64,000 nucleotides of DNA from Lentzea flava (GCF_014648475.1 NZ_BMRE01000023.1:60091-124090); one strand, 5' to 3'; shown: positions 8,848-17,272, counted from the stretch's first letter. Notes: generated by a model not told the origin, from the letters alone. Numbers and translations: made by a program.

Positions 8848-9771
8848 ATGATCCGCAACGCTCTGATCGCCGCCGCCGCGACCGCCACGATCGCCACCGC
8901 CTTCGCCCCGATGGCCTCGGCCGACATCATCGGCGCCCCGGCACCGTGCGTGACCGCCTCCGATCTCACCGGACCGGACTTCAACGTCCGCAAGTGCGGC
9001 GTGAGCGACGTGGACCAGTTCCGCACCGGCCTCGACGCGAACGGCAACGCGTACTGCGGGCCGGCGTCGCTGTACAACGTCCTGCACTACTGGTCGCACG
9101 TGAAAGGCGCGCCGATCGGCTGGGGACCGGTGAAGGTCAACTACCTCGACCCGATGAAGCAGGTCGACTACAGCACGGTCACCGGCTCGATCTCGCGGAT
9201 CGGCACGGACGCCGGCTACAACGGCAGCACCAACCTGACGAACCTGCGCACCGCGTGGGACAAGGCCACCCAGCCCGCCCGCGACGCCGGCTGGCAGACC
9301 TCCCGCGGTGTCGTCAGCACGCTCGACCGCCCCGACTTCGCCGGCGACCTCGCCCGCAAGCTCAACGAGGGCCCGCTGCAGCTCGTGTACGGCCGCTACA
9401 AGAAGGGCCCGCTCAACGACACGTTGCAGCGCAGCGGTGGCCACATCGTCACCGTCGTGTCCGCCACCGGCTCGTTCGGCGGCAACACCATCCAGCTGAA
9501 GCTCGCCGACCCCGGCCGCGCCGGCGACCACGGCGACGACGGCTACCTGGACACCCAGTCCACCTACGAGGCGCTCGACGTCACCCTGACCAAGCGCCAC
9601 TTCCTGCAGTACTCGCCCGCCACGGACGACAAGGACACCGCGGAGGACGAGTCGCTGGAGCCGGGCACCTACACGTGGGTGGACCGCTGGGAGCTCACCG
9701 GCCCCCGCTACGTCAGCGACACCACCCGGCAGATGGTCGAGGGCTTCAACTGGTTCGACATGGCGAAGTGA
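8848..9771 (+). CDS. Secreted C39/papain-like peptidase-fold protein
   Basis: A 307-residue exported protein. The ATG at 8848 has a strong GGAGGGA site 7 nt upstream and begins a classical signal peptide (IRNALIAAAATATIATAFA, cleavage near MASA-DI), so the longer upstream start is rejected. The segment NAYCGPASLYNVLHYW (about residues 67-82) resembles the Cys block of C39/transglutaminase-like cysteine peptidases, and GGHIVTVV (about 202-209) supplies the matching histidine. Substrate and processing role are unknown. A stem-loop precedes the gene and a terminator-like hairpin follows it. Confidence 0.65.
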   Translation: MIRNALIAAAATATIATAFAPMASADIIGAPAPCVTASDLTGPDFNVRKCGVSDVDQFRTGLDANGNAYCGPASLYNVLHYWSHVKGAPIGWGPVKVNYLDPMKQVDYSTVTGSISRIGTDAGYNGSTNLTNLRTAWDKATQPARDAGWQTSRGVVSTLDRPDFAGDLARKLNEGPLQLVYGRYKKGPLNDTLQRSGGHIVTVVSATGSFGGNTIQLKLADPGRAGDHGDDGYLDTQSTYEALDVTLTKRHFLQYSPATDDKDTAEDESLEPGTYTWVDRWELTGPRYVSDTTRQMVEGFNWFDMAK

Positions 9772-9783
9772 GTACCGGTCTGC

Positions 9784-9809
9784 GGCCGCGCTCTTCAGGG
9801 AGTGCGGCC
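9784..9809 (+). terminator. Terminator hairpin after the C39-like gene
   Basis: GGCCGCGCTC (9784-9793) pairs with GAGTGCGGCC (9800-9809) with one G-U pair and a 6-nt loop, 13 bp after the stop codon. There is no U-tract, as is usual in high-GC actinobacteria. Confidence 0.65.
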
Positions 9810-9830
9810 CTTCGCCATAGCCTGACGACC

Positions 9831-10352
9831 ATGGCCAGCCGCGATCGCGAGCAGACCCGCCGCCGGTTGCTGGACGCCGCGTTCGTGGAGTTCGCGGCCT
9901 ACGGAATCGCCGGCGCGCGGATGGAACGCATCGCCCGCATCGCCGGGTGTTCCGCCGGCCTCGCCTACACGTACTTCGCCGGCAAGGAAGAGCTGTTCGA
10001 CGCCGTGCAGTCCGAGGTGGTGGACGCGGCCTTCGTGGAGTTCGACGCCGCGGACCTGCCGGGGTACGCGGCCCGGTTGTACGACCGGCAGCACGAGCAC
10101 CCGGAGTTCGCCAGGCTCGCGACCTGGCACCGGCTGGAGCGGCCGGGGCGGATCAGCCGGTCCGCCGAGATCGAGGCGATCCGCCAGGCACAGGCAGCCG
10201 GGCTCGTGTCCACGCGGTTCTCGGCCGAGCAGGTGTTGGTGCTGGTGCTCGCCATCGCGTCGATGTGGTCGAACGCGCCGGTGGACAGTTCGGACCACGT
10301 GGTGCGGCGGCGGACCGTGGAGGAGGCGGTGCGGCGGCTGGTCGAGCCGTAG
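9831..10352 (+). CDS. TetR family transcriptional regulator
   Basis: A 173-residue repressor-type protein. The N-terminal TetR helix-turn-helix is clear (RRRLLDAAFVEFAAYGIAGA ... AGLAYTYFAGKEELFDA, residues 9-62), with a C-terminal ligand domain of the same kind as the TetR protein at 59615-60139 (both carry DLPGYAARL). TAGCCT at 9818-9823 ends 7 nt before the ATG, suggesting a leaderless transcript. No divergent target gene is adjacent, so the regulated gene is not obvious. Confidence 0.85.
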   Translation: MASRDREQTRRRLLDAAFVEFAAYGIAGARMERIARIAGCSAGLAYTYFAGKEELFDAVQSEVVDAAFVEFDAADLPGYAARLYDRQHEHPEFARLATWHRLERPGRISRSAEIEAIRQAQAAGLVSTRFSAEQVLVLVLAIASMWSNAPVDSSDHVVRRRTVEEAVRRLVEP

Positions 10353-10353
10353 G

Positions 10354-10899
10354 TCAGTCGGTGTCGGTGATGCAGAGGACCGTCAGTTCGGCGTTCGCCA
10401 AGTCGGTCAGCACCAGGGTGTGGTCCCAGGCGATGTCGTAGAACCACGGAGTCCACGCCACCGTGCTGATGTCCACTCGGAAGTCCGCGAACCGGTTCTG
10501 CGTCAACGCCTCGACGGCGGCCACGGCAAGCGCCTTCGCCTCGGCTGCCGGGCCCTTGTACCTCTCGTACGCGCCGCCGGTGACGATCAGCCCCGCCAGA
10601 ACGCCGTCCAGGCACAGCGACCCCGCCCACTGGGGCTCGAACCCGAGAGCGTCGGTGAGCGGAGCCGGGATCCGCAGCTCACTCAGTCCGTCCCTGACCA
10701 CCTGGTCGTCGAAGAAGCTTCGCAGGTGGCCGGAGTCCACCCTCACCACGGTGCCGGGGTGCTCGACCGCGCGCCAGCGGCCGATCAGGTACCCGCCGTT
10801 GACGTGAGTGGCCGCGAGCTGCTCGAGATACCGGTCCAGAGCGGGAGCTGAGACTTCCACCCTGGCCCAGGTGATGGTCGTGTCGTCGCGGCGCGGCAT
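10354..10899 (-). CDS. Hypothetical protein, 181 aa
   Basis: A soluble 181-residue protein of no family I recognise. It has an alpha/beta composition, no signal peptide or membrane segment, and a tryptophan-rich C-terminal part (STVAWTPWFYDIAWDHTLVL). It converges on the TetR gene with a 1-bp gap, and its start faces the divergent glycosyltransferase gene 52 bp away. Codon use is normal for the window, so it is probably a real gene. Confidence 0.6.
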   Translation of the reverse strand: MPRRDDTTITWARVEVSAPALDRYLEQLAATHVNGGYLIGRWRAVEHPGTVVRVDSGHLRSFFDDQVVRDGLSELRIPAPLTDALGFEPQWAGSLCLDGVLAGLIVTGGAYERYKGPAAEAKALAVAAVEALTQNRFADFRVDISTVAWTPWFYDIAWDHTLVLTDLANAELTVLCITDTD

Positions 10900-10951
10900 G
10901 GCGGGAGTCTGACAGCCGGAGCATCCCCGTGCATGTGGTTAACCTGGGTCT

Positions 10952-12031
10952 ATGCGTGTTCTCGTGGTTGCCGCGCCGTTGCTCGGTCACGTCTTCCCGT
11001 TGATGCCGCTCGCCCTCGCCCTGCGCGACAACGGACACGACGTCGTGGTCGCGACCGGCGGCGAGGCGCTGCGGGTGAGCGACTCCGGCCTGCCCGTCGA
11101 GGACGTGGTTCCCGCGAACGTCCGCTTCGGACCGATCGCGTTGCGGATCATGGTCATGCACCCGCTGGTCGCCAAGAGGGAGATGGAAGGCAGCGGCAGG
11201 CTGGACTTCGTCTCCCGGATGTTCGGCACGGTCGGGGACGCCATGACCGAGCCGCTGCGGGCGCTTGCCGCGCGGTGGAAGCCGGACGTCGTGGTGCACG
11301 AGCCGCTGGCCGTCGCCGGATCCGCGCTCGGCGTGCCCTCGATCGTGCACGACGTGTCGGTGTTCGACGGGCTCGAGCTGACCAGGGCGGTGGGCGCGCG
11401 GATGAAGGCCGAAGTGCGTTCTCCCGCAACGGTTCTGCGCACGTCGCCGCGGAGTCTCGGAGAGTTCCCAGGAGGGCAGCCGATGCGGTTCGTCGCGTAC
11501 AGCGGCGACGGCGAGGTGCCGCGGTGGCTCGCCGAACCGGCGGGCAAACCGCGCATCCTGGTCAGCCGCAGCACCGCGCCCGGTCCCGGCGCGGGCAGGA
11601 TGATGGCGGCCGTCGTGAAGGCCGCCGAGCACGTCGACGCCGAGTTCGTGCTGGTGCGGCCGGAGCGGGCGGAAGGCTTGCCGGACAACGTGAAGACGGT
11701 CGGGTGGGTGCCGATCCCGCGGGTGCTGCCGTTCTGCGACGGCATCGTGCACCACGGCGGCGCTGGCACGTTGCTCGGTGCCCTCGCGGCCGGGGTGCCG
11801 CAGCTCGTCGAGCCGGGCCCCGGTGACCGGGCCACGCACGCGAAGGCCGTCATGAGGCGCGGGGCCGGGCTCGCTGCCACGCCGAAGGCCGTCACGCCGG
11901 AGTTGCTGACGCGGCTGATCGAGGACTCCGGGCTGCAACGGGCCGCGGCCGAGGTGCGCGACGAGATCGCGGCGATGCCCGCACCTTCGGACATCGCCAG
12001 GCAATGGGAGGACCTGACCCCACCGAAATAG
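10952..12031 (+). CDS. GT1-family glycosyltransferase (first of tandem pair)
   Basis: A 359-residue GT-B fold enzyme of the macrolide/MGT type. It begins RVLVVAAPLLGHVFPLMPLA, and the donor-binding signature is HHGGAGTLLGALAAGVPQLV (about residues 268-287), followed by the acidic PGPGDRATHAKAV segment. It would transfer a nucleotide-activated sugar to a small molecule; donor and acceptor are unknown. TAACCT at 10940-10945 is 6 nt before the ATG, consistent with leaderless transcription. A second GT1 gene follows 14 bp after the stop, probably by duplication and divergence. Confidence 0.85.
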   Translation: MRVLVVAAPLLGHVFPLMPLALALRDNGHDVVVATGGEALRVSDSGLPVEDVVPANVRFGPIALRIMVMHPLVAKREMEGSGRLDFVSRMFGTVGDAMTEPLRALAARWKPDVVVHEPLAVAGSALGVPSIVHDVSVFDGLELTRAVGARMKAEVRSPATVLRTSPRSLGEFPGGQPMRFVAYSGDGEVPRWLAEPAGKPRILVSRSTAPGPGAGRMMAAVVKAAEHVDAEFVLVRPERAEGLPDNVKTVGWVPIPRVLPFCDGIVHHGGAGTLLGALAAGVPQLVEPGPGDRATHAKAVMRRGAGLAATPKAVTPELLTRLIEDSGLQRAAAEVRDEIAAMPAPSDIARQWEDLTPPK

Positions 12032-12045
12032 CTAGTGTGGGGTAG

Positions 12046-13191
12046 GTGCGCATTCTCTTTTCGAGCTTGGGCTCACACGGACACATGTACCCCTTGCTCC
12101 CGCTCGCGATCGCCGCCCGCGAACAGGGACACGACATCAGCTACGCCGTCGACCAGGGATTTCACGACCTGGTGCGGAAACTGGGTTTCACCGTGATCGA
12201 CGCCGGCATCAGCATCGGAGAGGCCTTCCAGCAGGTCAGCCGACCGCAGGGCACACCGGAGTTCGACCGCGACTCGCTGCTGGAGGTCGCCGGCCACGCC
12301 TTCGGCTCGGTGCTGCCGCGCAGGTTCGTCGAGGACCTGCGACCGGTGGTGGAGCGGGACAAACCCGACCTGGTCGTCTTCGAGATCCTCAACCCCGGCG
12401 CGGGCATCGTCGCCCTGGAGGCCGGAATTCCAGCCGTGTGCCACGGACTCGGCAAGATCGACGGCACGCTGGTCCCCGATGTCATGCGCGACCGGCTCCT
12501 CGAGTTCGTCGCCGAGCTCGGCATCACCTTGCCCGGCGGGCAGCACTACGGGCTCGGGGCGCCCTACATCGACATCTTCCCGCCGTCTTTGCAGGATCTC
12601 GCGTTCCTGTCGGGCGTGCGGCGGATTCCGCTGCGGCCGATCCCGTTCGCCGAACCCGGCGAACTGCCCGGCTGGGTGATCGAGCACGGCAGGCCGCTGG
12701 TGTACGTGACCTTCGGCACCGCCTTCGCGAACGAGGACCTGCTGCGCACCGCCGTCGCCGGACTGTCCGATGTGGACGCCGAGGTGCTGGTCGCCACCGG
12801 GCCGCTGGTCGAGCCGTCCGCGCTGCCTGACCTGCCGGGCAACGTGCACGTGCTGCCGTGGGTGCCGCAGGCGGATCTGCTCGCGCACGCGGATCTCGTC
12901 GTGCACCACGGCGGTGCCGGCACGACGGCGGCCGCGATGTCGCACGGCGTGCCGCAGGTGGTGGTGCCGCAGGGCGCCGACCAGTTCCGCAACGCCGAGA
13001 TCGTCGCGAACGCCGGGCTCGGCGCGCAGCTCGTCGGGGAGCAGTTCACGCGGGAAGCCCTGCACGAGACGGCGCGCGAACTCCTGCGCAACACCGCCGT
13101 GCGGGACACCGCCGCCGGCATCGCGGCGGAGATCGCCGCGATGCCGCACCCGGACGAGGTCGTGCCGCGGCTCGTCGAACTCGCGAGCTGA
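12046..13191 (+). CDS. GT1-family glycosyltransferase (second of tandem pair)
   Basis: A 381-residue GT-B enzyme related to its upstream neighbour. It starts RILFSSLGSHGHMYPLLPLA and has the donor motif VHHGGAGTTAAAMSHGVPQV (about residues 286-305) and VPQGADQFRNAEIV. The predicted reaction is glycosylation of a hydroxyl on a secondary metabolite or xenobiotic. The start is GTG; TAGTGT at 12033-12038 lies 7 nt upstream, inside the 14-bp gap, so this gene may also have its own promoter. No aglycone or sugar-biosynthesis genes are nearby. Confidence 0.85.
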   Translation: MRILFSSLGSHGHMYPLLPLAIAAREQGHDISYAVDQGFHDLVRKLGFTVIDAGISIGEAFQQVSRPQGTPEFDRDSLLEVAGHAFGSVLPRRFVEDLRPVVERDKPDLVVFEILNPGAGIVALEAGIPAVCHGLGKIDGTLVPDVMRDRLLEFVAELGITLPGGQHYGLGAPYIDIFPPSLQDLAFLSGVRRIPLRPIPFAEPGELPGWVIEHGRPLVYVTFGTAFANEDLLRTAVAGLSDVDAEVLVATGPLVEPSALPDLPGNVHVLPWVPQADLLAHADLVVHHGGAGTTAAAMSHGVPQVVVPQGADQFRNAEIVANAGLGAQLVGEQFTREALHETARELLRNTAVRDTAAGIAAEIAAMPHPDEVVPRLVELAS

Positions 13192-13197
13192 ACCGGG

Positions 13198-13230
13198 GAA
13201 ACCGGTGCCTACTCGCTGGGCACCGGTTTC
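13198..13230. terminator. Bidirectional terminator
   Basis: GAAACCGGTGCC (13198-13209) and GGCACCGGTTTC (13219-13230) form a perfect 12-bp stem with a 9-nt loop. It sits between the convergent glycosyltransferase and STAS genes and overlaps the last codons of the latter. Confidence 0.75.
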
Positions 13231-13592
13231 AGCACGGACAACGCCTCGTTCACCGAGTCGTGCAGTGACAGGACGTCGGCGACTCCCGTCACCTGCAACG
13301 GTCTTTTGACCGTGCGATGCGGTGCAACGACGTGGAAGTCCTTGCAGTGCTCGTCCGCGAGCTCGTGGGCCGTGATCAACGTGGAGATGCCGGTCGAACC
13401 GAAGAAGCTGACCTCTGTGAGATCGGCGACGACCGCTGGGGGGCCGGACTCGAAGCCGAGTCGCAACGCGTCCAGCACGACGTCCGCCGTGTCCACGTCG
13501 ATTTCACCTTCAACGCTGACGACCACCGCTCCGGTGACGTCTGCGGCACGCACGGTGAGCAGCGGCGATTCCCTGAACAGATCTTCGTTCAC
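13209..13592 (-). CDS. STAS-domain anti-sigma factor antagonist
   Basis: A 127-residue single STAS domain. VVVSVEGEIDVDTADVV is the first strand and helix, and SFFGSTGISTLITAHE carries the serine/threonine normally phosphorylated by RsbW-type kinases. It should switch partners with an anti-sigma ATPase, and one lies three genes upstream in the same operon. I chose the GTG at 13592 because GGGGAG lies 5 nt upstream; an ATG at 13619 is the alternative. The upstream 117-bp gap could hold an extra promoter (a GGTTC...GGTATC arrangement is visible but weak). Confidence 0.85.
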   Translation of the reverse strand: MNEDLFRESPLLTVRAADVTGAVVVSVEGEIDVDTADVVLDALRLGFESGPPAVVADLTEVSFFGSTGISTLITAHELADEHCKDFHVVAPHRTVKRPLQVTGVADVLSLHDSVNEALSVLKPVPSE

Positions 13593-13709
13593 CAGCACTC
13601 CCCGGTGGCCGAAGCACATAGATACCGGTCCGAGCACTCTGCTGAACCCGGTTGAGACTCCGACGTTACGGCTGTTGCTTCCACACCACAACCTATTGCT
13701 GTGTGCAAC

Positions 13710-14075
13710 CTACTGCACACCCAGGCTGCGCACCGCGGCGACCAGTTCGGTGTTCCGCACTCCTTTGGCCAGGTAGGCGGCGACGCCCGCGCGGCGCATT
13801 TCGTCCACCGCACCCGCGTCGTCGTATGCGGAGAACGCCAGAATCCGCGTGCCGGGCACGCGCTGCAGGATCTCGGTCGCCGCGTGCGAGCCACCGCCGT
13901 GCGGCATCCGGATGTCCAGCACTACCACCGCGGGCGAGTGCCGTTCGGCCAGCTCGACGGCCTCGCGGGCGTCCGCCGCGACCGCAACGACCTCCATGTC
14001 CGGCTCGTCGTCGAGCACGTCGCGCAGAACGTCCCTGATCAGGGGATCGTCGTCGGCGATCAGGATCCTGACCAT
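13710..14075 (-). CDS. Receiver-only response regulator
   Basis: A 121-residue CheY-like protein with no output domain. It has the acidic pocket (LIADDDPLIRDVL), the phosphorylatable aspartate in VVVLDIRMPHGGG, FSAYDD for the Thr/Ser position and a lysine in YLAKGV. Its ATG overlaps the stop of the PAS histidine kinase gene by one base, so it is probably the kinase's direct partner. With no DNA-binding domain it must act through a phosphorelay or protein contact, perhaps on the STAS or ATPase proteins of the same operon (inference). Confidence 0.85.
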   Translation of the reverse strand: MVRILIADDDPLIRDVLRDVLDDEPDMEVVAVAADAREAVELAERHSPAVVVLDIRMPHGGGSHAATEILQRVPGTRILAFSAYDDAGAVDEMRRAGVAAYLAKGVRNTELVAAVRSLGVQ

Positions 14076-15100
14076 CACGGCCGCACGTCCGGGAGCCAGA
14101 ACTCGACCGCGGTGCCGCCGCCGTCCCGCGCGGTGACCGTGCACCAGCCACCCGCTCCCTCCGCGCGTTCCCGCATCTCGATCAGCCCGTAGTGGCCGGC
14201 GTTGGGGTCGAGATCGGGGATCCCGACCCCGTCGTCCACCACCCTGACCAGGAATCCTCGGTCCACTGTGGACATGGTGACGACGACCGACGAGGCCTTG
14301 GCGTGCTTGCGGACGTTGGTGAGCGCCTCCTGGCAGATCCGGAAGATCGTGATGGCGGCGGCGTCGTCCGGCTCGCGTTCGAGCTCGCTGCGCACCTCTC
14401 CGACCATGGCGGTGTCGGCGAGGTAGCCGGCCAGCGAGTCCCGCAGCCCCTGCCGGTCGATGCCGGGCGGCCGGACGCGGAAGACCAGGTTGCGCAGCCT
14501 GCTGATCGCGGACCGCACCGCACCGTCGAGCTGCTCGACGGTCTCGCGGTACTCGGCGGGGAGCTTGCGGGCGAGGTGCTGCAGCCGCATGTCGACCGCG
14601 ACCATGGCCTGGATGGTGTCGTCGTGGATGTCCCACGCGATGCGCTGCCGTTCCTGCTCCTGCGCCTCCACGAGGTGTGCGAGCAGCCTGCGCCGGTCGG
14701 TGAGCTGCTGCTCGGCGCGCCGCCGTTCGGTCATGTCGCGGGTGACCTTGCCGAACCCGCGCAGTTCGCCGGTGTCGTCGTAGAGCGCGGTGATGATCAC
14801 GTTCGCCCAGAACCGGGTGCCGTCCTTGCGCACCCGCCAGCCCTCGTCCTCCAGCGCGCCCTCTGCCTTCGCGACCCGCAGCTCCCACTCCGGTTTGCCG
14901 GCCTGGACGTCCTCCGGCGGGTAGAACGTCGAGAAGTGCCGCCCGATGATCTCCTCGGCGGTGTAGCCCTTGATGCGCTCGGCGCCCGCGTTCCAGCTCA
15001 CGACGTGCCCGCCGGGGTCGAGCATGAAGATCCCGTAGTCGCGCACGCCCAGCACGAGCAGGCGGAAGAGGTCGCTCTCGCGCCAGTCGTCGGGGTGCAC
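14075..15100 (-). CDS. PAS-domain sensor histidine kinase (HisKA_3 type)
   Basis: A 341-residue cytoplasmic kinase. An N-terminal PAS domain (about residues 12-130; GIFMLDPGGHVVSWNAGAER) is followed by the HisKA_3 dimerisation helix with phospho-acceptor histidine in QRIAWDIHDDTIQAM, and an HATPase_c domain with N-box EALTNVRKHAKAS, G1 VVDDGVGIPDL and G2 YGLIEMRERAEGAGG. There are no membrane helices, so the PAS domain reads an internal signal. It lies 16 bp downstream of the RsbW-like gene and overlaps the receiver-only regulator. Confidence 0.9.
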   Translation of the reverse strand: MHPDDWRESDLFRLLVLGVRDYGIFMLDPGGHVVSWNAGAERIKGYTAEEIIGRHFSTFYPPEDVQAGKPEWELRVAKAEGALEDEGWRVRKDGTRFWANVIITALYDDTGELRGFGKVTRDMTERRRAEQQLTDRRRLLAHLVEAQEQERQRIAWDIHDDTIQAMVAVDMRLQHLARKLPAEYRETVEQLDGAVRSAISRLRNLVFRVRPPGIDRQGLRDSLAGYLADTAMVGEVRSELEREPDDAAAITIFRICQEALTNVRKHAKASSVVVTMSTVDRGFLVRVVDDGVGIPDLDPNAGHYGLIEMRERAEGAGGWCTVTARDGGGTAVEFWLPDVRP

Positions 15101-15116
15101 GGCCTCATCATGGGGC

Positions 15117-15476
15117 TCAGGCCGTCAGCTCACACCAGACGACTCTCTCACCAGCGCGTACGGTCACGCCCCAGCTCCTGGCGAGCGTGGCGACGAGCTC
15201 CATGCCCCAGCCGCGCAGCCGCGGCAGCGCGGTGTCGATGATCTCGACCAGCAGCCGGTCCCTGCCACCGACGATGCGAACGAACGGACGGCCGCTGCCG
15301 TGGCAGACGGCGTCCGTCGCGAGTTCGTTGACCACGAGCACCACGTCGTCGAGGCAGCCGAGGTAGCCGCAGACGGCCGAGGCGCGGCGGGCGAAGTCGC
15401 GGGCGAGTGCCACGCCACCGCGCCGGTCGAGTTCCGGCAGCGAGAACACGGCTTCGGTGAGTGAACTCGTGGCCAC
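15117..15476 (-). CDS. RsbW-like anti-sigma ATPase, degenerate
   Basis: A GHKL/HATPase_c_2 protein of about 119 residues. The N-box region reads LVVNELATDAVCHG, where family members usually have Asn at the Asp position, and the ATP-lid between IIDTALPRLRG and WGMELVATLARSWGV is very short. It may therefore bind sigma or STAS partners with weak or no kinase activity (inference). I start at GTG 15476 because the family begins just before the FSLPEL segment; a GTG at 15524 would add 16 residues. Operon context with STAS and kinase genes supports a partner-switch role. Confidence 0.75.
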   Translation of the reverse strand: MATSSLTEAVFSLPELDRRGGVALARDFARRASAVCGYLGCLDDVVLVVNELATDAVCHGSGRPFVRIVGGRDRLLVEIIDTALPRLRGWGMELVATLARSWGVTVRAGERVVWCELTA

Positions 15477-15546
15477 ACCAGCACACTGCCTCAACCGCGG
15501 TGGCAGGTGCAGACGCAAGCCCACCAGGCCGTCTGGTGCATCTGCA

Positions 15547-16167
15547 TCAGTCGAGCAGGCCCTCGCGGCGGGCGATGGACACCGCCTCGAGCTTCGACCG
15601 GGCGCCGAGCTTGTCGAGCACGCGCTGCACGTGGTTGCGCGCGGTGTTGCGGGCGACGCCGAGCCTGCTCGAGATCTGGTCGGTGCCCGCGCCGTCGGCG
15701 AGCAGCAGCAACGTCTCCTGCTCGCGTGCGGTGAGGGTGGCTCCGGCGAGCCCGACCCTGCCGGTCAGCCGGTCCAGCACGCCGGAGAGCAGCTTCGCGT
15801 CGAACACCACTTCGCCGTCCGCGACCCTGCGGACCGCCTCGACCAGCTCGTCCAGCCGCGCCGACTTGAGGATCAGCCCGGCGCCACCGGACTCGGCGAC
15901 GCGGGCGGCGACCGACGCGGTGGCCTCCCCGGTCAGCACCAGCACCCTGGCGCCCGCCCTGACGAGCTCTGGGATGAGCGCGGTGCCGTCGCCGTCGGGC
16001 AGCCTGCGGTCGAGGAGGACGATGTCGGGCCTGCTGCGGCGGGTCTCCGCGAGCGCGGCCGCGACCGTGGTCGCTCGGGCGACCACCTCGATCCCGGCGC
16101 GTTCCAGCGCCAGCCCGATCGCCTCGGCGACCATGTCGTGGTCCTCCACGAGAACCACTCTGGTCAT
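15547..16167 (-). CDS. NarL/LuxR-family response regulator
   Basis: A 206-residue regulator: a receiver domain (VVLVEDHDMVAEAIG; phospho-acceptor in DIVLLDRRLPDGDG; lysine in LILKSARL) joined to a C-terminal LuxR helix-turn-helix (LTAREQETLLLLADGAGTDQ ... ARNTARNHVQRVL). It should bind DNA as a dimer when phosphorylated, probably by the PAS kinase two genes downstream. Its start lies 5 bp after the stop of the FAD oxidoreductase gene, so the signalling genes appear to be transcribed from that gene's promoter. Confidence 0.9.
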   Translation of the reverse strand: MTRVVLVEDHDMVAEAIGLALERAGIEVVARATTVAAALAETRRSRPDIVLLDRRLPDGDGTALIPELVRAGARVLVLTGEATASVAARVAESGGAGLILKSARLDELVEAVRRVADGEVVFDAKLLSGVLDRLTGRVGLAGATLTAREQETLLLLADGAGTDQISSRLGVARNTARNHVQRVLDKLGARSKLEAVSIARREGLLD

Positions 16168-16172
16168 ATCGG

Positions 16173-17210
16173 TCAGCCTACGGCGTATCGGAAGTTCCGC
16201 GCGCTGCCGACCACGAACGGCCGTACTTCGTCGAACACCGCCGCGTGCTGCTCCTCGGCGCCGAGCTGGGGCGAGATCAGCTTGAGGAGGTGGGTGGCGT
16301 TCGTCGTGAAGGCGCCGCCGAGCGGGTGCAGGCCGAGGAAGATCGGTACTTCCGCGTTGGCAGCCTTTTCGCGAACGCGGTGCAGCGCGTCGAGCGGCAG
16401 GTCGTTCAGCAGAACGTTGTCGCCCTGGTAGGTGTGCGGCGGCAGCGGCTTGCCGGCGGCCTCCGCGAACGGCTTCAGGCCGAACTCCTCGACCAGCGTC
16501 GGTGCCACGCGGAGGTGGTCGACGTCGAACGGCCTGGTGCTCGCGTACGTCAGCCGGACGACGTCGCGCCCCCTGAGCGGTTCGGGGAACACCGGGATGT
16601 CGGGGAAGGCGATGGTGGCGAGCGCCGGCGTGACGTGGTCCGGCAGGTCCCACCGGTGGAAGGCCTCGAAGACCGCCTTGGCGTGGGTCGCGTCGAAGTA
16701 CATCTCGCCCGCGTGGACCTGGTCGATCGGCAGGAGCTCGAACTCCAGCGCGGTGACGACGTCGCCGACCTTCTCGGTGCTGCGGACGCGGTCGCTCGCG
16801 AAGCCGAACTCACGGCCCAGCACGCTGTAACCGCCGCCGAGGGTGTAGCCGACGACGCCGACGTCGCTCGCGTCACCGCTGAGCGGAGCGAGGCCGTGCG
16901 GTGCCGCCTTCTCGACGACCTGCTGCCAGATCGCGCCCGCTTCCACCCGAGCGGTCCTGGTCGCCACGTCGATCTCGACGGAGTTCATCCGCCTGGTGGA
17001 GATGAGGACGCCGGTGGTCGTCGTGGTCAGGCCGTGGCCGGTGGTCTGGACGGCGTACTCCAGGCCGTAGGTCTCCGCGTACCGGACGGCCTCCTCGACG
17101 TCGCGGGCGTTCTCCACGGCGAAGATGACCTGGGGTTCGTGGCGGAGACCGGTCTGGAAGCCGCTGCGTTCGTCGTCGTAACCGGTGTCGCCGGGGTGGA
17201 AGATCTGCAT
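16173..17210 (-). CDS. PCMH-type FAD-binding oxidoreductase, internally shortened
   Basis: A 345-residue member of the BBE-like flavoprotein group. The PP-loop region reads VQTTGHGLTTTTTGVLISTR and the FAD-domain core GVVGYTLGGGYSVLGREFGF is intact. After SDRVRS the sequence jumps through TEKVGD to VVTALEFELLPI. Family members have roughly 30 more residues here, including the DLFWALRGGGGNFG block that packs on FAD, and the usual C-terminal BBE segment is also absent. FAD may be bound poorly. It is first in the signalling operon and divergent from a LysR regulator, which suggests a sensor or redox role (inference). Confidence 0.75.
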   Translation of the reverse strand: MQIFHPGDTGYDDERSGFQTGLRHEPQVIFAVENARDVEEAVRYAETYGLEYAVQTTGHGLTTTTTGVLISTRRMNSVEIDVATRTARVEAGAIWQQVVEKAAPHGLAPLSGDASDVGVVGYTLGGGYSVLGREFGFASDRVRSTEKVGDVVTALEFELLPIDQVHAGEMYFDATHAKAVFEAFHRWDLPDHVTPALATIAFPDIPVFPEPLRGRDVVRLTYASTRPFDVDHLRVAPTLVEEFGLKPFAEAAGKPLPPHTYQGDNVLLNDLPLDALHRVREKAANAEVPIFLGLHPLGGAFTTNATHLLKLISPQLGAEEQHAAVFDEVRPFVVGSARNFRYAVG

Positions 17211-17266
17211 GTCTTCAGCATGGTTGGGCTGCGGTTATATGTCCAAGATCTAGTTGTGCTCAGTCC

Positions 17267-17272
17267 TATAAT
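17267..17272 (+). promoter_or_regulatory. -10 element TATAAT of the LysR gene
   Basis: A perfect TATAAT ends 8 nt before the ATG at 17281, predicting a leaderless or nearly leaderless message. On the opposite strand TATAAC (17240-17235) could serve the FAD operon. The 70-bp gap is where LysR would bind both promoters. Confidence 0.55.

Noticed and set aside
10952..13191. Antibiotic biosynthesis cluster around the tandem glycosyltransferases
   Set aside because: No polyketide, peptide or sugar-biosynthesis genes accompany them in the window.
13593..13709. SigB-type promoter (GGTTC...GGTATC) before the STAS gene
   Set aside because: Only a partial match to the GTTT-GGGTAT consensus; not enough to list as a feature.
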